Assembly (NCBI RefSeq): GCF_030010625.1
Contig: NZ_JASCXN010000001.1
Span: 372,001-436,000, forward strand
Reading direction: 5' to 3'
Length of the DNA stretch: 64,000 nt
Origin: Streptomyces sp. CC208A
Lineage (GTDB): Bacteria > Actinomycetota > Actinomycetes > Streptomycetales > Streptomycetaceae
The notes beneath the pieces were generated by a model that did no database searches, was not told the DNA's origin, and saw nothing but the letters and a program-made list of their open reading frames with translations. The translations under genes and the position numbers were made by a program. Below are positions 25,568-35,247 of the stretch, piece by piece. Positions within the stretch are counted from its first letter, which is position 1. Every line of letters begins with the position of its first letter.

Positions 25568-26245
25568 TCAGCGCGTGAGCGTGCCCTCCAGGCGGACCCG
25601 GCCGCCCAGTTCCACGATGCCGTCGGGGCCGGGGGCGGTGAGCAGCTGCGAGCCCCGGCCCTGGGTGATGTTCAGGGCCCGGCCCAGCTGCTCGGTGAGC
25701 AGCAGGGCCGCCGCGCCGGTGGCCTCGTCCTCGTCGATGCCGTCGCCCCGGCCGGGGAAGGCGCGCGCCCGGATCCGCCCGGCGGCCTCCTCCTCCCACG
25801 CCCAGGCGTAGACCCACTCACCCGGCTCGGGCACCCCGAGGGCGTCGACCTCGGCGGCGGAGCCGTACTGGCGCAGGGTGCGCGGCGGCGCCCATTCCGC
25901 GCGCGCCTCGATCCAGGTGAACTCGCCGTCGCCGCGCACCCAGACCTCCCCCACGGACGGGCGGACCACCTCCAGGTCGAGCAGCCAGGCGGCGCCGACG
26001 AGCGGGTGCCCCGCGAAGGGCAGGCGCACTCCGGGGGTGTAGATGTCGACGATCCCGCGCTCGGGGTCGTCGACGAACACGGTCTCGCTGAAGCCGAGTT
26101 CCTTGGCCAGTGCCTGCCGTGACGCCTCGTCGGGGTGGGTGCGCCCGTCCCGTACGACCCCGAGGGCGTTGCCGTGGCGGCCGTCGCCCGCGCAGAAGAC
26201 CCGCAGGACGTCGATCTCGGTGCCCGTCACCCCAGTCGTGTTCAT
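25568..26245 (-). CDS. PhzF family phenazine biosynthesis-like isomerase
   Basis: A 225-residue PhzF-fold protein (about 50 residues shorter than PhzF itself). The N-terminal half has VLRVFCAGDGRHGNALGVV and LGFSETVFVDD, where the Glu of SETVF is the usual catalytic position, followed by VDIYTPGVRLPFAGHPLVGAAWLL. The second half contains DEDEATGAAALLL and QGRGSQLL, the second pseudo-repeat. Family members are isomerases or epimerases; most actinobacterial copies have no assigned substrate. It is convergent with the heme-oxygenase gene, and the efeU remnant is divergent from it. Confidence 0.87.
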   Translation of the reverse strand: MNTTGVTGTEIDVLRVFCAGDGRHGNALGVVRDGRTHPDEASRQALAKELGFSETVFVDDPERGIVDIYTPGVRLPFAGHPLVGAAWLLDLEVVRPSVGEVWVRGDGEFTWIEARAEWAPPRTLRQYGSAAEVDALGVPEPGEWVYAWAWEEEAAGRIRARAFPGRGDGIDEDEATGAAALLLTEQLGRALNITQGRGSQLLTAPGPDGIVELGGRVRLEGTLTR

Positions 26246-26314
26246 GGCGGAATTGAACCATCCAGGGGCGGGCGGCAGGGCCGCGGCTGCTCCTTCACCG
26301 GCGGCACGGACGGC

Positions 26315-26745
26315 CTCGGCCGCCTGGACGCGGCCCTGGCGACGGGCACCGGCGCGCTGGTCGCCACCGCCTTCCCGGCCGTGGGCCGGGAGGGAGTGGA
26401 GACCGCGCTCTTCGTGCGGGCGTCGGTACGGGCCTCCTCCGACGGCGGCCACGCGCCGCTGATCGGCGTGGTGCCGGGCTGCTGACGGCGGTGCTGCTCG
26501 GCCGGCTGTTCCACCGGGGCGCGCTCAGGATCGGCCTGGCGAAGTTCCTCACCTGGACCGGCGGGACGCCGGTCGTGGTGGCGGCGGGCGTGCTCGCGTA
26601 CGGGGTGCGCGACCTCCAGGAGGCCCGCTTCCTCGGCGGCCTCGGCTTCCGGCCGGACCCGACGGTCCTTCAGGTCACGGTGCGGGCGCTGTATCCGGTC
26701 CCGACGCTCGCGCTCTTCCTCGCCCCGATAGGGTCGGGTCCGTCC
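26315..26745 (+). pseudogene. efeU: remnant of an FTR1/EfeU-type iron permease
   Basis: Two frames carry recognisable pieces of EfeU. The first reads LDAALATGTGALVATAFPAVGREGVETALFVRASVRASSDG (with the iron-binding REGxE motif) and stops at 26485. The second reads LLGRLFHRGALRIGLAKFLTWTGG, VVVAAGVLAYGVRDLQEARFL, then FRPDPTVLQVTVRALYPVPTLALFLAP. The N-terminal ~100 residues, including the first REGLE helix, and the periplasmic loop before FRPDPTVLQ are missing. The lipoprotein gene follows 29 nt later. It cannot encode a working permease. Confidence 0.75.
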
Positions 26746-26773
26746 GTGCGCGTGGAGAAGCAGAAGGCGACCG

Positions 26774-27802
26774 ATGAGAAGGCTGAGGCTGGAGCGGCAG
26801 ACCCGGCGGTCCGAGGGACGGCGTCCCGGCAGGACCCTGGCGGCGGTCGCCGCGGCGACCGTCGTGGCGCTGACGGCGAGCGGCTGTGTGACCGTCCACG
26901 GCGAGACGGCGGTCGTGCCGGGCGCGACGCCGGAGGAGGCGTCGGCGGCGCTGGCCGGTTTCGTCACCGCGTTCAACCGGGCCGACAAGGCCAACGACCC
27001 GAAGCTCGACGCCGGACAGGTGACCGGGCCGCTGGGGGCGATCAACCAGGCCGGTCTGAAGTCGAAGGCGGTGACCCAGCCCGGGGGCAATCCGGCGCAC
27101 AAGCCGCTGGAGCTGCGCGACGCCCGTTTCCTGCTGCCCAGGAAGGCGGGCTGGCCGCGCTGGTTCGTCGCGGACACCGACGCCAACCGGGACGACGGCA
27201 CGGCCCGCGCGGACAACCGCTGGCTGGTGGCCTTCGTACGCGGCGGCCCCGACCAGCCGTGGAAGGCCGCCCACCTGGTGATCCTCGGCCGGGACGAGAT
27301 GCCCGAGTTCGCCGAGGAGCAGGGGGACGCGGTGCCGGTCGCCGCCGGTTCGGACGCGCTCGCGGTCGCCCCCGGCAAGCTGAGCGAGCGGTACGCCGCG
27401 TACCTCCAGGACGGCGGTGAGGGCCCGTTCACCGCCGGGCCGCACACCAGCGCGGTGCGCGAGCGGCGGGCCCGTACCGCCCAGCGGCCCGGCCTGGCCG
27501 TCCAGTGGATCGACCGCGCCGCCGACGACGGCGACTTCGCGCCGCTGGCGCTGGCCACGAAGGACGGCGGGGCGCTGGTCTTCTTCGCGAGCCGCCACTT
27601 CGAGCGGCAGACGACCGCCAAGGGCTACCGGCCGAAGGTGGGCCCGGAGCTGAAGGCCCTCATGCGGGGCGAGATCGTGAACACGGTGACCAAGGAGTGG
27701 GTGTCGAGCCAGGCCGTCCTGGTGAAGCCGGCGGGCAAGGACCGCGACGCGGTCACGTTCGCGGGCCGGCTCCAGGGCGTGGTGGCCGTCGAGGGCTCGT
27801 AG
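26774..27802 (+). CDS. lipoprotein, conserved Streptomyces hypothetical
   Basis: A 342-residue protein with a basic, RR-containing N-terminus and a lipobox LTASGC (lipidated Cys near residue 38), so it is anchored to the outer face of the membrane. The mature part is soluble: ATPEEASAALAGFVTAFNRADKANDP, then LELRDARFLLPRKAGWPRWFVAD, and a second half with WIDRAADDGDFAPLALATKDGGALVFFASRHFE. The two halves may be tandem NTF2-like alpha+beta domains, a guess from pattern only. It sits directly after the efeU remnant. Confidence 0.8.
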   Translation: MRRLRLERQTRRSEGRRPGRTLAAVAAATVVALTASGCVTVHGETAVVPGATPEEASAALAGFVTAFNRADKANDPKLDAGQVTGPLGAINQAGLKSKAVTQPGGNPAHKPLELRDARFLLPRKAGWPRWFVADTDANRDDGTARADNRWLVAFVRGGPDQPWKAAHLVILGRDEMPEFAEEQGDAVPVAAGSDALAVAPGKLSERYAAYLQDGGEGPFTAGPHTSAVRERRARTAQRPGLAVQWIDRAADDGDFAPLALATKDGGALVFFASRHFERQTTAKGYRPKVGPELKALMRGEIVNTVTKEWVSSQAVLVKPAGKDRDAVTFAGRLQGVVAVEGS

Positions 27803-27886
27803 ACCCTTCGCCCTTCGCCGACGGTCTTGAGGTCGACAGTCTTGAGTCGTACGGCTCCGAGGGCGGGGGTCCCGGCCCGGCGGGGT

Positions 27887-28657
27887 TCAGCGGGTGAGGG
27901 GCCAGGCGACGCCGTGGGCGGCGTGCTCCTCGTCGGCGCGCTCGGCGGCGTGCCGGGCGCAGGCGTCGGTGAGCGCCTCCAGGAGGCTCAACGGCTCGGG
28001 CAGGGCGTGCTCGGGGCCGCGGACCCAGCCGACGACGGGGTGGTCGTCCTCGTCGCCGGGGAGCCGGGCGGGCGGGACGAGGACGTAGCTGCCGCGGCAG
28101 TGCCAGCGCAGGCCGGGGTGCTCGTCCATGGTCTCGGGGTGGCAGTCGAGCTCGCAGGGCCACCACTCGTCCTCGTCCTCGGGGGTGCCCCGGGTGGCGG
28201 TGAAGAAGAGCATCCGGCCGCCGTCGCCGGTGCTGTCGGGGGCCTCGGCGACGGGCCCCACCTCGACGCCCTCGGCGAGGAGCCGGTCGAGGGCGGCGCG
28301 GCCGGCGGCCAGCGGCACGTCGAGGACGTCGTGGACCATGCCGGTGGCGGTGACGAAGTTCGCCTCGGGCGCGTTGCGCACCCAGCGCTCGATCTGGGCG
28401 CGGTCGGTGGTCGACTGGGTCTGCCAGGCGAAGGAGAGCGGGTGCCGGGCGGGGGTGGGGCAGCCGATCCGCTCACAGGAACAGCTGTAGCCGACGGGGT
28501 GGGCGGCGGGAGCCAGGGGAAGCCCGGCGGCGGCGATGGCCAGGAGCAGCTTCTCGCGGGTGTTCCCGTCCCCTGCCCCGGCGCGTTTCGGACGCCTGCG
28601 CAGCCACTGTGCGAGTTTGCCCTCCGTGCCGCGGTAGCGGCCGATGCCGTCGCCCAT
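27887..28657 (-). CDS. bifunctional DNA primase/polymerase-like (prim-pol N-terminal) protein
   Basis: A 256-residue protein with the actinobacterial prim-pol pattern: LLLAIAAAGLPLAPAAHPVGYSCSC, a short Cys cluster (CSCERIGCPTPARHPL), W-Q-TQSTTDRAQIERW and FVTATGMVHDVLDVPLAAGRAAL, where DVLDVP corresponds to the metal-binding motif; also RMLFFTATRGTPEDEDEWW and HCRGSYVLVPPARL. Related stand-alone proteins are common in Streptomyces chromosomes without helicase domains. It converges with the lipoprotein gene. Catalytic competence is uncertain because the usual DxD is DVLDVP here. Confidence 0.78.
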   Translation of the reverse strand: MGDGIGRYRGTEGKLAQWLRRRPKRAGAGDGNTREKLLLAIAAAGLPLAPAAHPVGYSCSCERIGCPTPARHPLSFAWQTQSTTDRAQIERWVRNAPEANFVTATGMVHDVLDVPLAAGRAALDRLLAEGVEVGPVAEAPDSTGDGGRMLFFTATRGTPEDEDEWWPCELDCHPETMDEHPGLRWHCRGSYVLVPPARLPGDEDDHPVVGWVRGPEHALPEPLSLLEALTDACARHAAERADEEHAAHGVAWPLTR

Positions 28658-28768
28658 CTATCCCCTCACAGCTCATGCTCGCCCGGTCGGCTCTGCCCAT
28701 GGTCCCACCATCCTGCGCCCCGGGTGACCGGAGTGGGGAACCGGGGGCGGTGACGACGCTCACGCCCG

Positions 28769-29458
28769 TCACGGGCGGGGGGTGAGGCCGCGCAGGGCGT
28801 GCTCGACGAGGGCGTCGGCATAGGCGTGGGTGAGGGGCCCGGTGCGGTGGAGCCAGCGGTGGTGGAGGGGGCCGACGAGGAGTTCGGTGGCGAGCCGGGG
28901 GTCGACGGCGGGGTCGGCCTGCCCGGCGGCCTGGGCGGCCTCGATGCGGCGGGCGAAGAGCCGGAGCTGGGGTTCGAGCAGCGCACTTGTGAAGCGGGCG
29001 CCGAGCTCGGGGTCGGTGGAGCCCTCGGCGGCGAGCGCCCGGGTGGGGGCGTCGTAGCGGGGGTCGTTGAGTTCGTCGACGGTGGCGCGCAGGACGCTCC
29101 GGAGGTCGGCGGCGAGGTCGCCGGTGTCGGGGAGGGCGGCCTCGCGGGGGTCGGCACCGGCCTCCCCGCCGGCCTCCTCGGCGGTGCGGGCGGCGAGGTC
29201 GAGGAAGGCGTCGAGGAGGACGGCGGCCTTGGAGGGCCACCAGCGGTAGATGGTCTGCTTGCCGACGCCGGCGCGGGCGGCGATGCCCTCGACGGTGGTC
29301 TTCGCGTACCCGGTCTCGGAGACGAGGGCGAGGGCGGCGTCGAAGATGGCACGGCGGGAGCGCTCGCTGCGACGGGAGGCGTCGGGGGTCTTGGACGCCG
29401 TGGGGGTCTTGGGGGTCTGGGGGACCTGGAGGACGGCGGGGGCCTTCGGCTCGGGCAT
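28769..29458 (-). CDS. TetR family transcriptional regulator
   Basis: A 229-residue regulator. After a Pro/Thr-rich tail (about 30 residues, encoded by GGGGGTCTTG-like repeats) comes the TetR helix-turn-helix, RRAIFDAALALVSETGYAKTTVEGIAARAGVGKQTIYRWWPSKAAVLLDA. The C-terminal domain resembles TetR_C_11 (LATELLVGPLHHRWLHRTGPL). It is divergent from the DDAH gene with about 160 nt between them, which makes that gene a possible target. The ligand is unknown. Confidence 0.9.
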   Translation of the reverse strand: MPEPKAPAVLQVPQTPKTPTASKTPDASRRSERSRRAIFDAALALVSETGYAKTTVEGIAARAGVGKQTIYRWWPSKAAVLLDAFLDLAARTAEEAGGEAGADPREAALPDTGDLAADLRSVLRATVDELNDPRYDAPTRALAAEGSTDPELGARFTSALLEPQLRLFARRIEAAQAAGQADPAVDPRLATELLVGPLHHRWLHRTGPLTHAYADALVEHALRGLTPRP

Positions 29459-29617
29459 GGCCGCAACCTACCACTCGCACGAGACGGAGCGTCTCGCCCG
29501 GGTGTTCGGGGACCGAACCACCCGAACGGTCCACTGCGCGGCGGCCACCGAGAGCGGACCATGGCTCCACCGATCCACGGCCCGCCCCGCGGGCCGCCCG
29601 TCCGTGAGGAGGCCCGA

Positions 29618-30448
29618 TTGCGCCCCACTCCGCGCGAGTCCTCGCCCCGCCGCTATCTGATGTGCCCACCCGCGCACTTCGCGGTGTCGTACTCCATCAA
29701 CCCGTGGATGGACCCGGCGAAACCCGTCGACCTCCCGCTCGCCCTCGCCCAGTGGGAGGACCTGCGCGACCGCTACCGGGCCCTCGGGCACACGGTCGAA
29801 CTCCTCGACCCGCACCCGGAGCTGCCGGACATGGTCTTCGCGGCGAACGGCGCGACCGTCGTCGGCGGCCGGGTCCTGGGCGCCCGCTTCGCGTACCCCG
29901 AGCGGGCCGCCGAGGCCGAGGTGCACCTCGACTGGTTCCGCCGCCACGGCTGGGCGGAGGAGGACCTGCGGGTCCCGGAGCACGTCAACGAGGGCGAGGG
30001 CGACTTCGCCGTGACCTCCTCCTGGATCCTGGCGGGCTCCGGCTTCCGCTCCAGCCCGCTCGCCCAGGGCGAGGCCCAGGAGTTCTTCGGCCGCCCGGTG
30101 ATCGGCCTGGAACTGGTCGACCCCCGCTACTACCACCTGGACACGGCGCTGTGCGTCCTCGACGAGGCGCGCGACGAGGTCATGTACTTCCCCGAGGCGT
30201 TCTCCCCCGGCAGCCGCGCCGTCCTGGCCCGCCTCTTCCCTGACGCCCTGCGGGCCACCGCGGAGGACGCGGCGGCCCTGGGCCTCAACGCGGTCAGCGA
30301 CGGCCTCCACGTCCTGCTCCCGCAGACGGCGGCCGGCCTCTTCGCCCCGCTCCGCTCCCGCGGCTTCGAGCCGATCGGCATGGACCTGGGCGAACTCCTC
30401 AAGGGCGGCGGCAGCGTGAAGTGCTGCACGCAGGAGCTGCGCCCCTAG
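29618..30448 (+). CDS. ddaH: dimethylarginine dimethylaminohydrolase (DDAH)
   Basis: A 276-residue amidinotransferase-fold enzyme hydrolysing N-omega-methylated arginines to citrulline and methylamines. It has YLMCPPAHFAVSYSINPWMD, MVFAANGATVVGGRVLGARF, HVNEGEGDFAV, YYHLDTALCVLD and, at the C-terminus, GGGSVKCCTQELRP with the catalytic Cys; the catalytic His is in SDGLHVLLP. The TTG at 29618 is preferred because AGGAGG lies about 5 nt upstream. It ends convergently with the Rsm22-like gene, the two stops overlapping in CTAG. Confidence 0.9.
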   Translation: MRPTPRESSPRRYLMCPPAHFAVSYSINPWMDPAKPVDLPLALAQWEDLRDRYRALGHTVELLDPHPELPDMVFAANGATVVGGRVLGARFAYPERAAEAEVHLDWFRRHGWAEEDLRVPEHVNEGEGDFAVTSSWILAGSGFRSSPLAQGEAQEFFGRPVIGLELVDPRYYHLDTALCVLDEARDEVMYFPEAFSPGSRAVLARLFPDALRATAEDAAALGLNAVSDGLHVLLPQTAAGLFAPLRSRGFEPIGMDLGELLKGGGSVKCCTQELRP

Positions 30449-31443
30449 CCCTCCTCGGCGCCCTCCTCGGCGGGCGGCCAGGAGTCCCCCCACTCGGCGT
30501 CACGGGCCTGCTTGTAGAGGGTCCCGTGGCGCTTGGTGACGGTGTCGCGCCCGAGCCCGTCGGCCCCGCAGAGGTCGAGGAGGACGAGCCCCTTGCGGAT
30601 CTGCGGCCGACGGGTGACGCGGGAGGGTGCGGGAGTCACCGGAAACCGGACGGCGGCGACGTACGCGTACTTCTCGTCCTCGTACGGCAGCGAGCCGCCC
30701 TTCACCTGCCGGTGCAGCGAGGAGCGGCTGACCCGCGCCGAGAAGTGGCACCAGTCGGTGCCGGGCTCGATCGGGCAGGCGCCGCTGTGCGGGCAGGGCG
30801 CGGCGACGGTGAAACCGGCGTCGACGAGGACGGACCGGGCGGCGATGATCCGCTCGTACCCGTCAGGCGTCCCCGGCTCGACGATCACCACGGCCCCGCG
30901 CGCGGCCCGCGCCGCCTCGGCGACGAGCGCGGCCCGGTCGGCCGGGGTCAGCTCCTTGAGCACGTACGAGACGGTGACGAGGTCGGTCTCGCCGAGCCGC
31001 AGCGCCGTACCGATGCGCTCGCGCCGCCACTCGGCGTCAAGGACCCCGCCGGCCAGCTCCCGCCCGAGCGCGAGCGCGGGCTCGGCCCAGTCGAGCACGG
31101 TGGTACGCGGCGGCGCCCCGCCCCACAGGTCGGCGACGGCCCAACTGGCGGCGCCGGTCCCACCGCCGACGTCGACATGACCGCCGGGCACCCAGTCGGG
31201 CGCGGCCGCCCGCAGCGCCGCCAGGGCCCCACGGGCGGCCTCGAAGGTGGCGGGCATGCGGTAGGCGGCGTACGCGACCACGTCGGACCGGTCGCGCAGC
31301 ACGGGCGCGTCGGTCGGGGTCGTCCCCCGGTAGTGCGCGATCAGCCGCTCGACGGCCTTGGCGGCCTGCGAGGGCGGCAGCCCGTCGAGCACACCGGCGA
31401 GAGCGGCGCGCAACGACTCGCCGGAAACGGGGGAAAAATTCAC
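30445..31443 (-). CDS. Rsm22-type small ribosomal subunit methyltransferase-like protein
   Basis: A 332-residue class-I methyltransferase with the SAM motif VDVGGGTGAASWAVADLWGG and the Rsm22/METTL17 elements RERIGTALRLGETDLVTVSYVLKEL, VVIVEPGTPDGYERIIAAR, the Cys cluster CPHSGACPIEPGTDWCHF and LPYEDEKYAYVAAVR. The eukaryotic homologue assists mitochondrial small-subunit assembly and binds an Fe-S cluster through the equivalent cysteines. The bacterial role is not established. GTG start at 31443. Confidence 0.87.
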   Translation of the reverse strand: MNFSPVSGESLRAALAGVLDGLPPSQAAKAVERLIAHYRGTTPTDAPVLRDRSDVVAYAAYRMPATFEAARGALAALRAAAPDWVPGGHVDVGGGTGAASWAVADLWGGAPPRTTVLDWAEPALALGRELAGGVLDAEWRRERIGTALRLGETDLVTVSYVLKELTPADRAALVAEAARAARGAVVIVEPGTPDGYERIIAARSVLVDAGFTVAAPCPHSGACPIEPGTDWCHFSARVSRSSLHRQVKGGSLPYEDEKYAYVAAVRFPVTPAPSRVTRRPQIRKGLVLLDLCGADGLGRDTVTKRHGTLYKQARDAEWGDSWPPAEEGAEEG

Positions 31444-31509
31444 CGCTCCAGTCTAGGCGCCCGCTTCCGCCGGACCCGCGCCCGCCGAGTCGCTCCGTCG
31501 CGGGGCTCG

Positions 31510-32790
31510 TCAGGCCGCGGGCTCCGCGTCGCGCCACGGCCTGCACAGCAGCAGGAAGCAGGTGAGCGCCGCGGCCGCGCAGGCGAGCTGGACGACCGCC
31601 ATCGGCACCGCCGTCCGCTCCCCCGCCACACCGACCAGCGGCGACGCGACCGCCCCGATCAGGAACGACGACGTGCCGAGCAGCGCCGACGCCGACCCCG
31701 CCGCGTGCGGCGTCCGCATGAGCGCCTGCGCGTTGGTGTTCGGCAGCGCGAGCCCCATCGCGGACATGAGCACGAACAGTCCGGCGGCCACCGGCACGAG
31801 CCCGACCTCGCCGAAGACTCCACTGGTCATGAGGAGCAGCGCGGTCGCGGCGAGCAGGATGACGGAGAGCCCGAAGCCGAGCGCCTTGTCGAGGCTGACC
31901 CGGCCGACGAGCAGCTTCCCGTTGATCTGGCCGACGGCGACGAGCCCCACCGAGTTGAGCCCGAAGAGAAGGCTGAAGGTCTGCGGCGAGGCCCCGTAGA
32001 TCTCCTGCACCACGAACGGCGACGCCGAGATGTAGGCGAACAGCACGGCGAAGGCGAGCCCCCCGGCCAGCATGTACCCGGTGAAGACGCGGTCGGCGAG
32101 CAGCCCCCGCATGGTCCGCAGGGCCTGCCCGACGCCGCCCTCCTGCCGCCGCTCCGGCGGCAGCGTCTCGTGGAGGAACCGCCAGACGACGACCGTCAGG
32201 AGAACCCCGATCACGGCGAGGACGTGGAAGACGCCCCGCCAGTCGGTGATCCGCAGGATCTGCCCGCCGATGAGCGGCGCGACGACGGGCGCGACTCCGG
32301 AGATCAGCATCAGGGTGGAGAAGAAGCGGGCCATCTCGACGCCGTCGTAGAGGTCGCGGACGACCGCACGGGCGATGACGATGCCGGCCGCGCCGGCGAG
32401 CCCCTGGAGGAGCCGGAAGCCGACGAGGAGCCCGGCGCTGGGCGCGAAGGCGCAGACGGCGGTCGCGAGGACGTACACGACCATGCCGGCGAGCAGCGGC
32501 CGCCGCCGCCCCCACTTGTCGCTCATGGGGCCGACGACGAGCTGCCCGAGGGCCATGCCGGCGAGGCAGGCGGTGAGGGTGAGCTGGACGGTGGCGGCGG
32601 GGGCGGTCAGCGAGCGGGTGACCTCCGGCAGGGCCGGCAGGTACATGTCCATGGACAGCGGCGGGAGGGCGGTGAGCCCGCCGAGGACCAGCGTGACGAG
32701 CAGTCCGGCCCGCCGGGCGGCGGGGACGCCGGATGCGGTGGGGGCGGCTATGGAAGGGTCGTGGGTCGAGGTTCGGCCGCTCTCCGGCAT
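31510..32790 (-). CDS. Bcr/CflA family drug-resistance MFS transporter
   Basis: A 426-residue, 12-helix transporter. The family marker LPPLSMDMYLPALPEVTRSL is in helix 1, the motif-A loop GPMSDKWGRRRPLL follows helix 2, and helix 5 has SGVAPVVAPLIGGQI (antiporter motif C). ATG 32790 has GGAG at 5-nt spacing; an in-frame GTG lies one codon earlier. Relatives export bicyclomycin, chloramphenicol or sulfonamides using the proton gradient. It is divergent from the Gfo/Idh/MocA gene. Confidence 0.92.
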   Translation of the reverse strand: MPESGRTSTHDPSIAAPTASGVPAARRAGLLVTLVLGGLTALPPLSMDMYLPALPEVTRSLTAPAATVQLTLTACLAGMALGQLVVGPMSDKWGRRRPLLAGMVVYVLATAVCAFAPSAGLLVGFRLLQGLAGAAGIVIARAVVRDLYDGVEMARFFSTLMLISGVAPVVAPLIGGQILRITDWRGVFHVLAVIGVLLTVVVWRFLHETLPPERRQEGGVGQALRTMRGLLADRVFTGYMLAGGLAFAVLFAYISASPFVVQEIYGASPQTFSLLFGLNSVGLVAVGQINGKLLVGRVSLDKALGFGLSVILLAATALLLMTSGVFGEVGLVPVAAGLFVLMSAMGLALPNTNAQALMRTPHAAGSASALLGTSSFLIGAVASPLVGVAGERTAVPMAVVQLACAAAALTCFLLLCRPWRDAEPAA

Positions 32791-32867
32791 CACAGCTCCA
32801 TTTCGTTGAATCCTTGCCTATGCTCTCAGCTCGGCGGGGCGCCACGAGACCCTTGGGGTGGACTGAG

Positions 32868-33887
32868 ATGACGACGAGGACGGACGGCGGCGTGCGGTGG
32901 GGGATCCTCGCCACGGGCGGGATAGCCGAGCGGTTCGTGACGGACCTGGCGGGCCTTGACGGCGCCGAGGTGGTGGCGGTGGCGTCCCGTACGGAGGCGT
33001 CGGCGCGCGCCTTCGCGGACCGGTTCGGGATCGGGCGGGCGTACGGCGGCTGGGACGGGCTCTTCGCCGACCCGGAGGTCGACGTGGTGTACGTGGCCAC
33101 CCCGCACCACGCCCACCGTGAGGCCGCGGGCCGCGCCCTGGAGGCCGGAAAGGCGGTCCTCTGCGAGAAGGCCTTCACCCTGAACGCCCGGGAGGCGGAG
33201 GAGCTGGTCGCGCTCTCCCGGGAGCGCGGCCTCTTCCTCATGGAGGCCATGTGGATGTACTGCAACCCGCTGATCCGGCGGCTCGCCGAGCTGGTCGGGG
33301 ACGGCGCGATCGGAGACGTACGCACCGTACAGGCCGACTTCGGCCTCGCCGGTCCCTTCGATCCCGGCCACCGCCTGCGGGACCCGGCGGTCGGCGGCGG
33401 GGCCCTGCTCGACCTGGGCGTGTACCCGGTGTCGTTCGCGCAGCTGCTGCTCGGCGAGCCGGACTCGGTGCAGGCGCACGCGCGGCTCTCCCCGGAGGGC
33501 GTGGACCTGAACACCGGCATGCTCCTCGGCTGGGCGTCGGGCGCCTCGGCGCTGCTGTCCTGCTCGCTGGAGGCGGACACCCCGCTGACGGCGTCGGTGA
33601 CGGGCACGCGCGGCCGGATCGACGTGCCGCGCGGCTTCTTCTTCCCGGAGCGGTTCACGCTGCTGCGGGACGGCGCCGAGCCGGAGGAGTTCGTGAACGC
33701 CGACGACCCGCACTCGATGCGGCACGAGGCCGCCGAGGTGATGCGCTGCCTGCGGGCGGGCGAGACGGAGTCGCCGCTCGTCCCGCTGGACGGCACGCTC
33801 GCGGTGATGCGCACGCTCGACGCGGTACGCGACCGGGTGGGCGTCCGCTACCCCCGGGAACAGGAGCCGGAACTCACCCGCGTGTGA
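32868..33887 (+). CDS. Gfo/Idh/MocA family NAD(P)-dependent oxidoreductase
   Basis: A 339-residue protein. The N-terminal Rossmann domain starts [18 protein letters not shown]; the family's EKP motif appears as CEKAFTLN near residue 105; [17 protein letters not shown] is the strand-4 signature. The C-terminal beta-sheet domain has [30 protein letters not shown] and the dimerisation sheet. Substrates are usually sugars, inositols or trans-dihydrodiols. ATG 32868 is preferred because it directly precedes the fold. Confidence 0.9.
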   Translation: MTTRTDGGVRWGILATGGIAERFVTDLAGLDGAEVVAVASRTEASARAFADRFGIGRAYGGWDGLFADPEVDVVYVATPHHAHREAAGRALEAGKAVLCEKAFTLNAREAEELVALSRERGLFLMEAMWMYCNPLIRRLAELVGDGAIGDVRTVQADFGLAGPFDPGHRLRDPAVGGGALLDLGVYPVSFAQLLLGEPDSVQAHARLSPEGVDLNTGMLLGWASGASALLSCSLEADTPLTASVTGTRGRIDVPRGFFFPERFTLLRDGAEPEEFVNADDPHSMRHEAAEVMRCLRAGETESPLVPLDGTLAVMRTLDAVRDRVGVRYPREQEPELTRV

Positions 33888-34026
33888 GCGACCGTGTGAG
33901 CGACGACGCCCTGCCGGGGGAACAGGTCATCCACGGATCGGACGACCGCGCTCACGGCACCCGCCTCTGACGTACGCTGCGCGCCCGGGCGACAGGAACG
34001 ACGCGGACCGACGAGGAGGGTGCGAC

Positions 34027-34770
34027 ATGGGCGTCGCGGTGGTGACGGGAGCGGGTTCGGGCATCGGCCGCGCGGTGGCGCGGGCCCTGGCGGAGGCCGG
34101 CTGGACGACGGTCCTGGCCGGCCGCCGCCTCACCCCCCTGGAGGAGACGGCACAGGGCCTGCCGCCCGGGCGGACGCTGTGCGTCCCGACGGACGTGACG
34201 TCACCGGAGGAGGTGACGGCCCTCTTCGACGCGGTACGGGCCCGCTTCGGCCGCGTCGACCTGCTCTTCAACAACGCCGGTACGTTCGCGGGCGGCGGCA
34301 CCCCGGTGGAGGAGCTGTCCTACGACACCTGGCGCGCGGTCGTCGACGTCAACCTGACGGGCGCGTTCCTGTGCGCCCAGGCCGCTTTCCGGGCCATGAA
34401 GGAGCAGGACCCGCAAGGCGGCCGGATCATCAACAACGGTTCGATCTCGGCCCATGTGCCGCGCCCGCACTCGATCGCGTACACGGCGACCAAGCACGCG
34501 ATGACGGGCCTGACGAAGTCCCTGTCGCTGGACGGCCGCCCGTACCGGATCGCCTGCGGCCAGATCGACATCGGCAACGCGGCCACGGACATGACGGCCC
34601 GCATGCAGAGCGGCATCCTCCAGGCCGACGGCGAGCTGGCGGTGGAGCCGGTGATGGACGCGGCGGACGTGGCCGCGACGGTGGTCCACATGGCGGCCCT
34701 CCCGCTGGAGGCGAACGTCCAGTTCGCCACGGTGATGGCCACGACGATGCCGTACATCGGCCGGGGCTGA
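34027..34770 (+). CDS. short-chain dehydrogenase/reductase (SDR)
   Basis: A 247-residue classical SDR. Cofactor loop [23 protein letters not shown] in [13 protein letters not shown], Ser in [12 protein letters not shown], and catalytic YxxxK in [16 protein letters not shown] after beta-2 suggests NADPH preference. GAGG lies 8-11 nt upstream of the ATG at 34027. It follows the Gfo/Idh gene on the same strand after 139 nt, so co-transcription is possible but not shown. Confidence 0.92.
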   Translation: MGVAVVTGAGSGIGRAVARALAEAGWTTVLAGRRLTPLEETAQGLPPGRTLCVPTDVTSPEEVTALFDAVRARFGRVDLLFNNAGTFAGGGTPVEELSYDTWRAVVDVNLTGAFLCAQAAFRAMKEQDPQGGRIINNGSISAHVPRPHSIAYTATKHAMTGLTKSLSLDGRPYRIACGQIDIGNAATDMTARMQSGILQADGELAVEPVMDAADVAATVVHMAALPLEANVQFATVMATTMPYIGRG

Positions 34771-34774
34771 CGGC

Positions 34775-35107
34775 TCACTCCACAGGAGCCTGCCCGGTCT
34801 CGAACCGCGCCACCTTCCCGCCCTCGACGGTGAACCGCCACACGGTCCGCATCGACCCCCAGGTGTCGTTCGTGTAGGTGGCGAGGAGCCCGAGCCCGTC
34901 CTCGTCCTCGCCCTCCACCTCCATCCGCCCGTGGGACGAGAACACCTCCCGCTCGGTCCACTCCCGCAGGTCCCGCTCGGACCCGTCGTCGGACATGGTC
35001 GCCCCCGGCGCGAGGACACGCCGGAAGGCCTCCCGGTCATTGGCGTTCACCGCGACCACGAAGGCGCGCACGGCGGGCTCACGAAGCTTCTCCACAGGAA
35101 TGGTCAT
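34775..35107 (-). CDS. NTF2/SnoaL-like small protein
   Basis: A 110-residue single-domain protein with the NTF2-like cone pattern: LREPAVRAFVVAVNANDREAFRRVLAPGATMSDDGSERD, a beta strand HGRMEVEGEDEDGLGLLATYTNDTWGSMRTVWRF, and a C-terminal GGKVARFETGQ. ATG 35107 fits the fold. Family members bind small hydrophobic molecules or act as isomerases; no catalytic residues are assignable here. Confidence 0.8.
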   Translation of the reverse strand: MTIPVEKLREPAVRAFVVAVNANDREAFRRVLAPGATMSDDGSERDLREWTEREVFSSHGRMEVEGEDEDGLGLLATYTNDTWGSMRTVWRFTVEGGKVARFETGQAPVE

Positions 35108-35247
35108 GCACCAGCCGTACCGCCCCGTGCCCCGCTCCGGCACCCGGGATGAGCCAGTCGGGCGAGCCCGGCGCCCCAATCCGACCCCCCGGCGGAAGCC
35201 CCGGGCAGTATCAGGAGTCCAAACCCGCCTTCCCTGCTGGAGGAGCG

